Shown piece after piece: positions 54,301 to 62,540 of a stretch of DNA of 64,000 nt. The stretch is from Cyprinodon diabolis (Eukaryota > Chordata > Actinopteri > Cyprinodontiformes > Cyprinodontidae). The position numbers and the translations under genes were made by a program. The first letter of the stretch is position 1, and each line of letters begins with the position of its first letter. Under the pieces are notes generated by a model. That model did not search any database. It had not been told where the DNA came from and saw only the letters and a program-made list of their open reading frames with translations. The stretch spans positions 19,141,611-19,205,610 of the forward strand of contig CM060081.1 in assembly GCA_030533445.1 (NCBI GenBank), given 5' to 3'.

Positions 54301-54675
54301 AGCGGGCTGGGGAGCGCTGCTAAAAAAAAAAAATTCGGTACCGAAGCTTAGTGGGTCGGCTGGGGAAACCCATACAGAACAAAGCCCATTTCGACAGTGA
54401 CCCTCCGAAAGGTTTCATCGAACCAGAGGAGCGTTACAGGGAATGCCAGGCGTTTCCTCGGAAAAAAATCTCTTTGTCTGTTAAGTGACTGGCTCGCGAG
54501 CCGCCATAGTGACTGCACTATTCTAGCTAGCTGTGGCATACCAACTGAAAAAAAGGGGAGAAACGATCCCTGCGTGAGAGAAACGCATCCAAACCTCGAT
54601 TCCAGAAGGCAGAAACTGAAACTAAACCGACCGAGGGTGGTCGCATTACCTGGTAGGGCTCTTTTTGTCGCCCAT
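27095..54675 (-). CDS. rybp: RING1 and YY1 binding protein, whole spliced gene (5 coding exons)
   Basis: Minus-strand coding exons are 54650-54675, 44713-44838, 28764-29069, 28583-28681 and 27095-27344, summing to 807 nt (268 residues plus TGA). Known role: RYBP is a nuclear subunit of variant PRC1. It binds RING1A/B through its C-terminal segment, YY1, and ubiquitin (including H2AK119ub) through an N-terminal zinc finger. Seen here: residues 1-9 MGDKKSPTR; a RanBP2/NZF finger with W23, C25, C28, C39 and C42; a basic and glutamate-rich middle; the RING1-binding block around 187-218 (including [16 protein letters not shown]); and a Ser-rich tail ending DESF. The tail favours RYBP over its paralogue YAF2. 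Human RYBP is about 228 residues; the extra length here is in exon 3. Introns are 9811, 15643, 82 and 1238 bp. I cannot say which teleost duplicate this is. Confidence 0.96.
27345..28582 (-). other. rybp: rybp intron 4
   Basis: 1,238 bp of AT-rich sequence between exons 4 and 5. No repeat or RNA gene recognised. The splice sites agree with the flanking phases. Confidence 0.85.
28583..28681 (-). CDS. rybp: rybp coding exon 4
   Basis: 99 nt encode residues 153-186, starting PKSDSHQSS and ending SNKNSHISR, a Ser/Lys-rich linker matching the region of RYBP just before the RING1-binding block. Acceptor CTTTTCCTGCAG|ACCC; donor TTTCCAG|GTCAGT. It is separated from exon 3 by an intron of only 82 bp. 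Phase fits on both sides, which supports inclusion although the exon is short and little conserved. Confidence 0.9.
28764..29069 (-). CDS. rybp: rybp coding exon 3 (expanded charged linker)
   Basis: 306 nt encode residues 51-153, beginning [17 protein letters not shown] and ending SSKKTK. The first 25 or so residues and the last 20 match RYBP closely. The middle is a long run rich in Glu, Arg, Pro and Gly (EGER, PEGER, GPEGE-like units) that makes this exon about 40 codons longer than I expect from mammals. Acceptor CCACAG|GAAA; donor ACCAA|GTCAGT. This region is a disordered linker in known RYBP; I infer the same here. Confidence 0.95.
29755..30240 (-). mobile_element. decayed Tc1-like transposon in rybp intron 2
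   Basis: Antisense relics of the transposase appear in the expected order: CACATGATGCTGCCAAC (29813), then CAGATGATGGGCTGAGCATT and TCAAAGGTTGGGATATC (about 29975-30022). The right end has TTTTACGTTGGTCTATCAC (about 30153-30171), the terminal motif of the same family as 6680-7275. No open frame remains. Confidence 0.7.
30295..30323. repeat. CA microsatellite
   Basis: (CA)9, a CCC interruption, then further CA units. Confidence 0.9.
31775..31965 (+). repeat. dispersed fish repeat
   Basis: Contains TCTGGCTTCCTCCCACAGTC then CAAA, GAATTGGCATCTCCAGATTG, GGTGTGAGTAAGTGTG and CAATCTGTCTAGGATGTTCC, a well-known and very common fish repeat with about 20% decay by eye. I do not assign its superfamily. 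Confidence 0.6.
36659..36684. repeat. perfect 11-bp hairpin with AAAA loop
   Basis: ATTGATACTCC, AAAA, GGAGTATCAAT. Free-standing in intron 2. Confidence 0.85.
44713..44838 (-). CDS. rybp: rybp coding exon 2 (zinc-finger exon)
   Basis: 126 nt encode residues 9-51, starting PKRQAK and ending KGTSTR. The motif GYWDCSVC-x10-CSIC is the NZF/RanBP2-type ubiquitin-binding finger (C-x2-C-x10-C-x2-C), complete in all ligands. The acceptor on the minus strand is TTTGTAAG|GCCG and the donor is ACAAG|GTAAC. Only 35 nt of native intron remain upstream of the acceptor before the 5' LTR of the inserted retrotransposon. A possible branch site (CTTAATC) lies inside that 35 nt. Confidence 0.97.
44870..44873. 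repeat. target site duplication, left copy (TAAG)
   Basis: TAAG immediately left of the 5' LTR and again at 54079-54082 right of the 3' LTR. Four bases if the LTR ends are TG/CA; the preceding A is shared, so a 5-bp reading is also possible. Confidence 0.85.
44874..46393 (+). repeat. 5' LTR
   Basis: 1,520 bp, TGTAGCC...TGCTACA. Contains an A17 run near its start (44887-44903), a TATATAAG box at 45478-45485 as a likely core promoter, and an internal TGGAGGCACCG (46213-46223) that repeats the start of the primer binding site. Its left edge is 35 nt from rybp exon 2. Confidence 0.96.
45478..45485 (+). promoter_or_regulatory. TATA box of the 5' LTR
   Basis: TATATAAG within a 1.5-kb LTR, followed about 30-60 nt later by the sequence that would begin R. 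The same box is at 53163-53170 in the 3' LTR. Assignment as the RNA start promoter is inferred. Confidence 0.5.
46399..46416 (+). other. primer binding site, complementary to tRNA-Thr 3' end
   Basis: TGGAGGCACCGCTGGGAT, five bases after the 5' LTR. Its reverse complement is ATCCCAGCGGTGCCT plus CCA, the 3' end I know for vertebrate tRNA-Thr(AGT). The match runs 18 nt and then stops. Confidence 0.85.
46587..52526 (+). CDS. Gag-Pol polyprotein of the gypsy element, PNMA-like Gag
   Basis: One frame of 1,979 codons. Residues 1 to about 110 resemble the N-terminal RRM-like domain of PNMA proteins ([26 protein letters not shown]). About 165-350 is a Gag capsid-like helical region also resembling PNMA ([16 protein letters not shown]). 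About 370-435 is coiled-coil. A zinc knuckle C-x2-C-x4-H-x4-C is at 473-486. Protease has DSG at 561-563. Reverse transcriptase spans about 885-1065 with YLDD at 1007-1010, and RNase H about 1165-1290. Integrase has an HHCC finger from H1440 and a DD35E core with D1506, D1565 and E1601. A GPY/F-like module starts near 1719, then an acidic Ser/Glu-rich tail from about 1800. All catalytic residues are present. Gag and Pol are in one frame with no visible shift or stop, so processing by the protease is inferred. Confidence 0.95.
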   Translation: MATKKQSAQPDLANWCRGEGLDPSHAILVLGVPEDEEIATVEATLEQIKALGKVRVRGKMFDANNQTLTMLCECREEVDSTKVPLEVISPKEGRKWAIVIAEEETNSDPFTEKLNKFLRDEGKSMDDIERLCSPTTSWNSNTESIIRAVGDVLQPKPNESSSYRRLRTFSGVHPTPPGEDNLDSWLEQAKFMSEEYEWSDKEKRRRIIESLKGPALEIIQAVRLSNPNASHIDYIQALESTFGTSESGEELYFTFRSMHQRQHECLSDFLLRLERMLNKVLQKGGLTVSEANKARLEQLIKGTTESDLMILQLNLRDKRSDPPSFLNLLKEIREEEERDAARQKFKKPAQRQYVHAVQTIGETESKGCQQVDLQSEVQELKAKIKKLDKQSKPTESSQKKEFREQKKDKSDASKEVQQLRKEVSELKTQLSVMSVKPKQYAKDQGPYRKFKADFNPKSSSYNSKSSKGGDYFCYRCGENGHFANKCTAPENAQKVIKKLIHQVHGSKDGQNKSTEDQDQCVAHVNTASVPTQNADIPEGLIGPSSIAPIKVNNISCNGLMDSGSTVTIIFEDWYNANIPTVPIHPISTLAIWGLSAESYPYSGYVIVDMEFPEDVVGVKGPLNVLALICPEPPQGHETPVVVGTNAFLFRRLFQLCKESGSGCKVSSMKIQAVYDQIQTQSLKSHASDNPIGQVKWQGPGPLTIAANEKFYVTCKVEQKANKSHNFIFVEAPAMSQLPSGVLVQPSVLPESDIDENSFTVLLHNESQKPTSIQVGTVLAEMHEVDIVTNPRALEPETSTLDPKLFDFGDSPVPKEWKERLQQKLAQRRNVFSLGEWDVGLAKNVEHHIRLSDFTPFRERSRRLAPADIEDVRQHLQQLLAAGIIKESRSPFASPIVVVRKKNGSVRICIDYRTLNSRTIPDQYTIPRIDDALDCLTGSKWFSVLDLRSGYYQISMSEQDKEKTAFICPLGFYQFERMPQGITGAPATFQRLMEKAVGDMHLLQVIVYLDDIIVFGRTLEEHEQRLLKVLDRLEEIGLKVSIDKCQFCQSQVKYVGHIVSEAGIATDPEKVAVVRNWPEPTDLKSLRSFLGFCGYYRRFIANYSSIVRPLTELTKGYPPTQKGKKIRAKDPTKTYLKPSEPFKDRWDNSCQQAFKKIIDCLTNAPVLAFADPTKPYVLHVDASMNGLGAVLNQEYPEGLKPVAFASRKLSDSERNYPVHQLEFLALKWAVVDKFHDYLYGVKFTVRTDNNPLTYVLTTAKLNAVGHRWLAALATYDFNIQYRPGRHNVDADLLSRQYTNETEQWLDVPQSAIKAVCKKESINGTTRLVDQLGVPPSVIPEAYVFPVSLKATLYEQFTSKDLQVAQDLDPIIGPVKQTIRTGEQLISSKSYPPDVTLLSRESSKLELDNQILYRQRKMPCGTVNKQLVLPERYRISVMRSLHDDCGHLGIEKTTELLKDRFYWPRMNTDVEQYIKTCGRCIARKTLPQRWSPLNQITSNGPLDLVCIDFLQIEPDSKGVANVLVVTDHYTRYAQAFPTKDQKSVTAAKVLWEKYFVHYGLPARIHSDQGRDFESRLIKELLLMLGIRKSRTSPYHPQGDAQPERFNRTLLSMLGTLEDGKKQNWSQHISQLVHAYNCTKNESTGYSPYYLMFGRNARLPIDLCFNAVLESDSEKTHLQYVDKMRKELQQAYHLATESASKNHRRNKSRYDQRVRDQPLQEGDRVLIRNVGLTGKHKLQDRWRSTPYIVIQKLPNLPVYKVKSEQGTGNVKTLHRDHLLPIGYLVRISETLETPERVRLPVTRRQHALQSQTRDQNAQKLDASSVSESEYEYAYEYQTKNTDHVKRHVHIQGRPDVQPVPSEESSSPESEPEFEDGPSESSQEECQPSTVEPEASDTSEDAEVELRTRTSPKTRKSTREVKPVIRLTYDKPGTQTEEPVTIVHQGMVIQVNLSNTRDETNPLKCSKHYKTYPSGSKFKLGVR
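52544..52556 (+). other. polypurine tract
   Basis: Thirteen purines (AGAAGGGGGAGGA) directly abutting the 3' LTR, the expected primer for plus-strand DNA synthesis. Confidence 0.9.
52557..54078 (+). repeat. 3' LTR
   Basis: 1,522 bp. The alignable sequence is identical by eye to the 5' LTR; the two extra bases are two additional A's in the A-run. TATATAAG is at 53163-53170. Its right end is 571 bp from rybp exon 1, so transcription started here would run antisense through the rybp first exon and promoter. Confidence 0.96.
54079..54082. repeat. target site duplication, right copy (TAAG)
   Basis: Pairs with 44870-44873. Removing the element and one copy leaves an ancestral rybp intron 1 of about 602 bp. 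Confidence 0.85.
54083..54649 (-). other. native remainder of rybp intron 1
   Basis: 567 bp between the retrotransposon and exon 1. It becomes GC- and CpG-rich toward exon 1 and probably belongs to the CpG island. It includes a tRNA T-arm-like hairpin (CCGGG, TTCGAGT, CCCGG) around 54211-54227 but no complete tRNA. An open frame runs across this area on the minus strand; I read it as CpG-island read-through, not a gene. Confidence 0.6.
54650..54675 (-). CDS. rybp: rybp coding exon 1
   Basis: 26 nt encode MGDKKSPT plus the first two bases of Arg9. The start codon lies in a strong Kozak context (GTCACCATGG on the minus strand). The donor is AG|GTAATG. The exon sits in a CpG-rich block, as expected for a housekeeping chromatin gene. 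The coding part is too short to be found by ORF length and was recognised from the conserved N-terminus and from phase agreement with exon 2. Confidence 0.95.
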
Positions 54676-54880
54676 GGTGACGAATAATCCTCGAAAATGA
54701 GAAGAAAAAGGGGGCCTCCTTTAATTGTCAGTGAGTGAAGTAGAATCCAGATAGAGCCGCTGCTGAAGCTGTTGGCAGACAGGCTCCACTCAGCGCTGGC
54801 TCTAGGCACGGCACAGCGACCGACTGCACGTGACCGGCGCTGGCCAATCAGCGCGCGCAAAGGTTTAAAAGTCTACATGG
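54676..54880 (-). promoter_or_regulatory. rybp 5' UTR and core promoter region (CpG island)
   Basis: GC- and CpG-rich DNA immediately upstream of the rybp ATG. It holds an inverted CCAAT box (CCAAT on the plus strand at 54844-54848, an NF-Y type site), a CACGTG E-box at 54827-54832 and CG-rich runs around 54790-54860. No TATA box at the expected distance is evident, consistent with a CpG-island promoter. The transcription start is not determinable; 54700-54850 is likely. Confidence 0.6.
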
Positions 54881-55559
54881 ATATTTAGCGTCTATTTTAA
54901 TAACTTCTAGAGAAATGTGACAGAGCTGTCCTCTAAGCCACACTTTCTCACGACCTGCAGACTGAGAGGCTACAATTTAAGATATAGTTAATTATTATTG
55001 TGTTGAAGAACTTAATGTTTTTTTGGAAGTTTATTTAACTTGGGATTTAAGGAGCCAAAAAGAAGACTAAAAGAACTAAAATAAAGCAAAACCTTAAACC
55101 ACGTGTCAAACGCTCAGCGGAGTAAACAAAATGTATGTCAAAAGTGCAACAAAACGAGACATATTACTTAAATTGAACCTTGCCCCCCCAGAAAAAAACA
55201 AAAAGCTTTAATTATTTAATTGATGTTAGATCATTTGGTAAATGCTCATTTATGTAATCAACTAATGCAAACTAGTGCATTGTTGTGAATTAAAAAGCAA
55301 GCTGCCTGATTTTTCCAAATTTTCAAAATCGTTGTGAAAACGCTTTGTGCTTTCGGGCCTCTTTGGTCTGACATTCCTAAATGAAATCAACTGCAATCAG
55401 CTCACATTCCTAAATGAAATCAACTGCAATCAGCTCCTCAATTACTAAAGGTGGCCAGGATTCAAACATATGTTAGCAGAATTAAATCTTTTTTAAAGTT
55501 TTTGATCAATTGAGGTCCACCCCAAGTGTTCCTCAGTCACACACAGGTTCCAGCAACCA
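54881..55559. other. upstream of rybp: 33-bp tandem duplication, otherwise unrecognised
   Basis: Two perfect head-to-tail copies of a 33-bp unit at 55371-55403 and 55404-55436. The rest is AT-rich without a gene. Confidence 0.8.
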
Positions 55560-55970
55560 TATGTTATAACTTTCTTTTCTGAGAGAGGTAACACATGGAC
55601 AAAGGTTTCAGCCTGTACTCTGGAAGAGCTGCAAAAACCTACAGCTCAAGTGGTTAACTCAACAAATCCAGCCTTCATAGCACAGTGGCAAGAATAAAGT
55701 CATTATTAATAGAGAAAAAAAACATTTTAACATGCATAGTTTGTAACAAGCCAATTAGGGGGCAGAGAACACCTGCACAGTTGGATACAACCCAAAGAAA
55801 ATAAATAAGCCTCCCTGTATAACACTGGAGGACACATCCTCCCCACAGTAAAACACAGTGGTGGCAGTATGATGCTATGGAGGTACTTTCAGTGATTTAG
55901 GAATTTAAAAGGGACGCCTGGATCAGTGTCTAGATGTAATTCCATTGAGACTTTAGCAAGACTTCAAATA
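55560..55970 (+). mobile_element. decayed Tc1-like transposase
   Basis: Reads like a fish Tc1 transposase gene with many small changes: CTGGAAGAGCTGCAAAAACC, CTACAGCTCAAGTGG, CTTCATAGCACAGTGGCAAG, then a frame giving PTVKHSGGSMMLW at about 55846-55884. Indels and stops break it throughout. Confidence 0.75.
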
Positions 55971-57679
55971 AGGAGATTCACTGATCATCTCTATTAGGTC
56001 CGACTGAGTAAAAGTGTCAATCTTCAAAGTTGCTTAGGTAGTATATTTATTGCCAAAAACATTACATGTCTTTGAATTTTATACGTTAAAAAAAAACATT
56101 AAGAAAACACAATTTATTTTACTTCTACACACTGCTTTGGGATAATCTATCAAATCCCAACGCATTGATGGTTGTAGATGCAAAATGTGAGGAAGTTTAA
56201 CAAGTAGTGCTACAATGCAGGATAGTTTAACTTTCTTCCAAAGACTTTGTAGAACATTCTTAACTACTCTGTATGGCCTAATGAACCCAATGGTCTTTTT
56301 GTGTTCACAGACAAGCAGTTTTTTTTTCTGCAATATGCAGAAGATCTCAGTTCACCCTGCATCAGCAAGCATCCCCCCCCCCCCCCCCCCCTCCCCTTCA
56401 TCTTCTGGGCTCCAGCAGGCTGCGTCATGGAATGTGTTGGCCCAAACACTACACCTCCACTCTGCCCAGGACCAGGCTCCCTGCGGGGGCAGACCGAGCG
56501 TGAATCATGTAGGCTCATTAGCTGCTCTCCACGACTCCGGGTCGTTCAGCGAATCCCTTGATTCCTCCTGTTCGTTGTGAATATAACTTCCTCATCCATA
56601 TTCATTTGCCCTCCTCCCAGAGATTTACCTTTTTTTCTCAGCTCACTACATGCTGCTCTAATTGTGCTTCATCACGGTGGCCCACTGATAACTACAATTC
56701 AGTCAAAACAACATAATGCTTTACCTCACTGGTTCTGTAATGAGCTTCTGGGGTCTTTTTGTTATTGTTGTTTTTTTAATTCGCAAGCTGCAGTTAATAC
56801 CAAATGGAGTTCATTTGTATTCACTTGAAAAGCACTTGCAGCTACATATGTTCAGCTTTTTTTTTAAGAAAGACCAAACTAGCTGAACAGAATGTTTAAT
56901 TCACAGATGCAACAGGGAGGAGAGGCATATTAAAAGAGGCATTTAGAAACATTTATTGAGAACAGCTGGTCTAAAGGTGAAAGAAGTGCAGATACTTTCC
57001 TCCCTCACTGACTACACCCCCGAGCATGGTGCTTACATTACTGGGAGACAATTTTTACAAGCCAAACAGTTAGTCCTCATTCATTATTTATGAGAGGTGT
57101 GAAGCTCAAGCAACAGGGTGAAACAAAGCGCTCGTGGCCCGCGCCGAAACAACTTTAGAGACATTTTCTTGTGTTACAAAGGAGGATGACTAAATTCCCA
57201 TTCATGCTGGAGAGGAAAGTGCAAAATGTAAATCTTCTTCAGGGCTTCAAGAAGCTTCTAGTAACTGTCAGGGTGTTGGTTTATCTACAATTCAGCTCCT
57301 TCTCAGTCTGTCTGCAAAGCTTGTCTCAGAAGGAGTCCTGGCTGGTAGTTTTAGGCAGGACTGAAATCCAGGGAGCTGCTGCAGAGTGTGTGGTGGGTGA
57401 AGATTGAGGTAGCACTGCTTTCAGGCACAAAGATGTAAATTTTGTATTATGTGCAGAGAGATCCAAAGGTCGGGCTTACACTGCAGCCCAAGCTCCAACC
57501 AAACAGAATCAATGCTGGGCTGTAAAACAGATTCAACTCTGTGTCCTTAAGGATTACAGAGGAATGCCATAGGCTGCTTTCACACGCATATTAATTCGAT
57601 TTGAATCCCAGTTTTAATCCATTAGGTTTAATATGATGTACTCCCGCCCATGCAGTATTAGCAGTTTTACCTCCTCTGA
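55971..57679. other. intergenic, nothing else recognised
   Basis: AT-rich with the C19 run. Short frames at 56215-56580 straddle that run and have no domain. Confidence 0.6.
56373..56391. repeat. C19 homopolymer
   Basis: Nineteen C's on the plus strand. A site where assembly length is often unreliable. Confidence 0.95.
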
Positions 57680-58415
57680 GAAGGGTTTAAGGGTTTATGT
57701 AGGGGGCTTAGTGACCATCCCTGCAGAACACCTGTAAGGTCAGACGCTGATGTTGGGGCCAGAGGGCCTGGCTCTGCTCTTATGAGGTCCTGAGTCTGCT
57801 TTAGCATTAAGATCCTTTCAATGGAACTAAAGGGCTGAGCCCAACTGCAGAAATACAACCCCACACCATAACCCTTCATGCATCAGCGTTTCATTCGTCA
57901 CATGGTGGGAAAGCAGGTGCTGTGCTCAATTCAGCTGCTAAACTCAGACTCTTCCTTGAGTTTTTTCAGACAGAGAGGCTTTAGTAGTCACTGCAGAGAA
58001 CACATCACGGCTGCTCCAGAGGCAGCATGGGTTACGTCACTGCATCCGATGATTAAATTGCACAAGGCTTGGATGCTGCTGAACTGGCCAATAAAAACCT
58101 GTTATTTAAAGCTCTCATGTCGTGATTCTAGAGCTAATCTGGAAGCCATGTGAAAACTGAAGGTGTGTAGTAATTGGATTTGCAGAATGTCGGTCATTTC
58201 TGTGCGTAGTGCCCCTCCACAGCTCTATGATGTTATGTACTATCTCATGGCTAAGTTGCTGTTGTTTCCAGTCACTGTCATGACACCATGTTGGAATTCA
58301 CTGAGCTCCTCTGTAGAATCAGTCTGAGTGCTGGATTATGCATATCTATGGCAGTGGATGGCGATTGGAACAACCAGATTCAATGATTTGGAGGAGTTAG
58401 TGAGCACTTTCAGGA
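57680..58415 (-). mobile_element. decayed Tc1/mariner element
   Basis: Antisense to a common fish Tc1/mariner family: TGGAACTAAAGGGCTGAGCC and ACAACCCCACACCATAA (about 57820-57872), GCATCCGATGATTAAATTGC, GCTAATCTGGAAGCCATGTG, then TTGGAATTCACTGAGCTCCT (58291-58310) and GATTGGAACA at the right end. On the minus strand a VMVWGC-like catalytic-domain box is still readable near 57865. No intact frame. Confidence 0.7.
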
Positions 58416-58949
58416 TTATAGTCTGTAGATTGATTCTGCAACCTTTTATCGCGGTTATCAAGTATAACAATGCAGCCTTGATGCATTTAGAGGAGGCAGA
58501 GTTGGTATCCTGTTTCATTTATAACCTGCCTTTACAGGGGAGTCTCAAACGTTCCAAAAACTGATTCTGTTCTTATCTCAACCCAGCTTGGACTTCAGGC
58601 GTATGTTTGAATGGCAGAGCAAACGGGGGTGGGGCTTTGTGGCTTTTTGACCAGCTAACAAATGCTTCTCTCTCAAAGTTTCTCTGCACATAAAACCAGA
58701 CACTGCAGCCCGACCCGAACCTGTGGTTACTGTTCACCTTTCACTTTCCAAACCTAATAATGCACAATTTTTCACAAGCAAAACCTGAAAGTCTAGATGC
58801 CTTAAAATTGGGGAAATTGAAAGATCTCCTGAGCAATGTGTCTGATGCTTCTCCAAGTTTCTGTTAGAGGCAGAGGGAAATCAACACAGCCATACCTTTG
58901 ATCACAGTTGCAACAATGATAAGGGAATCAGAATATCAGATCTTAGATT

Positions 58950-59260
58950 AGAGTAGATTAGATTAGATGAGCTTTATTGATCTCATAGCGGAGAAATTCA
59001 CTCGTCACATATTGGCATAGAAGTTACAGAAGGTGCAAACAGGGAGGAAAAAGGTGCATTAACAATAAGCAATATATATATACAGTATATCCAGGTAGAT
59101 ACAGTATATCAAGATAAATAGGATTAAGGAGCAAGTGTACATGTATCGCACACAATGAAAAACAAGATAAAAATAAGAAATAATAAAACAAGAAATGAAA
59201 ATATGTACAATCCGGATGGCTTATATACAGGTGGAGAAATATCTTAGTGTTAACTGAGAA
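58950..59260 (-). repeat. LINE 3' end, decayed
   Basis: Begins with repeated GATTAGATTA-like units and GAGCTTTATTGATCTC...GAGAAATTCACT, the antisense of a very common fish LINE tail, followed by its A- and T-rich tail region. A shorter relative is at about 23495-23530. Confidence 0.5.
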
Positions 59261-59479
59261 AGGGAGCTAGGTTTTTAACCTTTCTTCACCTTTTTTACAG
59301 ACAATTGTATAGTTATGGAATGAAATGATCCATTGTTTCCAAAAAATGAAAATTATGTCTCTATCATCGCTTCTTTATTGAAAAATAGCTCAATCTCCAT
59401 CAGATTCTAACCTGGGTTTATTTTGACTGAACCATTCTTATAGAGAATTATGCTATATTACATTCATCTAGGGAGTAAT

Positions 59480-59920
59480 AGAAGCACTGCAGACAGGGTT
59501 GGAGTTGTTGTATGTGTTGCTGACAATGCTGCTGAAAATGTCCACTTCTAATAGCATTTCACCATCCTGCAGGATGATGTGCTGCGCCTCTCTGACCCAG
59601 CCAGTAGCCTGCAGGAACAAATACAGCCTGTCCTCATGCCTGTTTGTGTTCTGAAGGCTTCTCTAAGTTGGACAACTCTGCAAATCAGTCCCTCTTAAGA
59701 TTTCCAAATGATGCTGGTGATTTTCTCAGGCACTCATAGTGTCTGAGCCGTCTCCTGAGTGATCCCCTCTCCATGCTATCAAAAGCCTTTTTGAAATCAA
59801 TAAAATTGATTGGATAATATTGACATTCACTTTAAGCTCTGGGTATAGTTGTTCTGCCTGAACATTAACCTCTTTCAGAGTCTCAAGCCTTTTGCAACTT
59901 CTGGTTTGCTGGAGCTCTTA
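59480..59920 (-). pseudogene. LINE reverse transcriptase fragment, decayed
   Basis: Minus strand at about 59735-59815 reads PINFIDFKKAFDSMERGSLR then RRLRHY, the box preceding the palm of RTE/CR1-type reverse transcriptases. Lower down, a piece reading FRTQTGMRTGCI (about 59630-59660) corresponds to the GVRQGC box. No intact frame. It probably belongs with the tail at 58950-59260. Confidence 0.65.
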
Positions 59921-62074
59921 GACCCACATGCAGAAATACATATAATATGTGAAATAACAGCAATTCTTTGATATTGTTACAGTGCTCTGGTTTCCAAGGA
60001 GCAGCTTCTCAAAAAGCTTTGTTGCAGGAGGAAAGGAAACAGTGAATATGGTGCATTTGGTGATGCATGATACTTATGCCTAACAAAAGGGCAAGGGGGT
60101 CTGATGATGTTCATGGTTAAGGCAGGGGGGTATTCCTGAGCAGGAGGAAGGAGGGTTAAGAACTCTGACACTTTCTTCCAGCATTGAGCTTTATTTAGTT
60201 TTCCCCGTCAGGGTGTTCTGTGAAAAATTATAGAACAGAAATTCTAAATAAAAGCAATTCCATACCATAAGGTTTCTACCACTCTATTGAAATAAGTGAA
60301 ATATCAAAGGGGGCATCTAGGTTTTTTAATTTCAACAACTTGTTTCTTCTTTCTGGTGCTCTAAAATCCATATTTGTGGAGTTAACTTCTAAAAGTAGAC
60401 TGGTTTCCCTATCTTAGCTGTGAATCTCTGCAACTCCTCCAGAGTCACCATGGCTGCTTTTAGATGGACAGCAATTCACAGAACAGCGGGATTTATACTG
60501 CATTACATCATACTTTACATTACAAATGCAGTTTTGTGCCCTAAGTTTAAGGGGGATACATTTAAGTGTACCAATTTTAGTTAATAAAGGTGATGAGTTT
60601 TAATGTTGCATGTCCAAAAGGACGCATTCTGAAGAACTCTGCAGAGTATAAACTTTGAAAAGCTTGAGTGATATAAAGCTGGAGGGTGTTGCATATCTTT
60701 TTAAAGTTTAGTTTATTTTAGTCAACTATGCACCGATTAGTTTAAAGAGGAAATGACAAAAATATATTTTAGGAGCTTGACACCTTTTATGCAAGTTAAA
60801 AATATACAGGGACATAACTAACAGCTCAAGCAGCAAACTGTCTGGCAATTAAATTTAATAAAGCAAAGATTCTGTTCCAGTATCTGAAAGCCCCCTTTTC
60901 TCAAGTGCTTGAGCAGCGACCAGCTGAGACTCCTCTGCAATTTAAACAGAGGAGCACCCTGTGTAATTTCAACACGCTGCTGAATCATTTATGTGGGAGC
61001 CCAGAAAGGTGCTGTGGCGCGCTGCAGTCTGGTGAACTCAGGAAAACAGAGAGGAAATCAGCTTCTCCCTGTCTCAGCCAGGTCCTTTTCCCTCTGCTTC
61101 CTGAAATTATCCAGGAACTGAAGTGAGAAGATGAATAGATGGGAGATTAGTGCACTGAAAATGCAAAAGGTATCTTTCTCTATCTTTATCTCTTTGGAGG
61201 GTGAGTTATGATTAAACACCTTTTACAGAACACCCTGACACATTTCCCAGTCCATTCCTGCATGCCAGGAGAGAAAAGCACAGAGATCTGCACAGTTTAA
61301 AGCCTTATGTGGTGCTTACATGCTGACATGAAACCAAGTGTTCGCTAGGCTTGTTTCTTTTCACAGTAATGACACCTTTGTCATCAGGAATCAGCTGTCA
61401 GCTTTATCATGAGAGTGTCCAGACTCCTGTTGTTTGTTTGAGCAGTGTTACGTTTCCACAGTTAGATCTACTTGACCTCTCCCCTGCAGATAATATCCAT
61501 GTGAGTCTGCCTCTCTCTGCTGTCTTTGCAAGTCCCTGCATTCATATAAGTAGCAGCAGCATTGCTTGCTTTTCTTCCTTCTCTTTTGCTTTTATCCATA
61601 CCTGCTGCCTGATTTCAAAGGGTGCTCTTCTGACGTTAAACAAATGTAGTCTTCAAACAGAACCCCTCAAACAGCTCGCTCGCTCCTCTTCTCTGCCATG
61701 CTGGCTTTGAACAACCGTTTTTTGCTCACTTCTATATACAAAATCATACAGTTAAAACAAGCTCTCCAACAATGTAAAGATGAGTGGGATGAGTTAGGAA
61801 GCATTTTATTTATGCTATACGGAGCCAATTCTGATGATATGAAAACATTTTTCAAATCGCTGATTTGGTCCCAATACATTTAACAGGAGTAAAACAATGA
61901 CTTTCTCATTTCAGCCCTTTCGATGGCAGGAATTAAAGTGGGTTTGCCACTACAAAGAAAGGAAGAGAGAGTTACAACTAATGTGCAGATTCATGCATTA
62001 GACTAAGCACTTTTCTACACAATGGTAACAGCAATGCATAACTATGAAGTAACACGAAAATGTGTAATAATACT
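59921..62074. other. intergenic, no gene recognised
   Basis: AT-rich DNA. Short frames at 60905-61126 and 61351-61710 lack recognisable domains. Confidence 0.6.
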
Positions 62075-62540
62075 TTCTCTAGCTGTCAGACAGACACCCT
62101 GTCTATATTTAAGACCAATCTTAAAACCATCCTTTTTGACCTACCTTTAAATCTTATAGAGCAGCTTAAGTTATCCTGAGGTATCTCTATAGTTATGTTG
62201 TTATAGGCTTAGACTACAGCTGGAGATAGGGGTACTTTTTCATCACATTGCAAAATTCTACTTCTAATCTTCAAATTTTGATTATTTGATAGTTCATCTT
62301 TTAACTTTATGCTCTTTCTGCTTTATCTCAGCTTCATCTGGCTCGGCGCTCTGTTTAGTTGTGAGACCATCTTGGAGGGAGGCATAACCTTTCTTACATG
62401 GAAAGTATTTATGGATCTCTCCTACTATACCTTTTGTTTGTCTGCTTTTGTTTCTTTGCTGCTCACACTAAAGCCTGCTGCTGTGGAAGTTTCGCTCTGT
62501 TTAAAGGGTGTTTTCCCTAAATCATCAACAGCACTTGTAG
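62075..62540 (+). repeat. L2-like LINE 3' end, decayed
   Basis: Around 62083-62170 one frame reads DTLSIFKTNLKTILFDL, like the C-terminus of fish L2-type LINE proteins. It is followed by GTTATGTTGTTATAGGCTTA and GACTAC, a high-copy 3' UTR segment of the same repeat. Confidence 0.5.

Noticed and set aside
54348..54860. 170-codon open frame on the minus strand across rybp exon 1
   Set aside because: CpG-rich sequence lacks stops. The real coding part here is only 54650-54675, in a different frame, with a clear donor.
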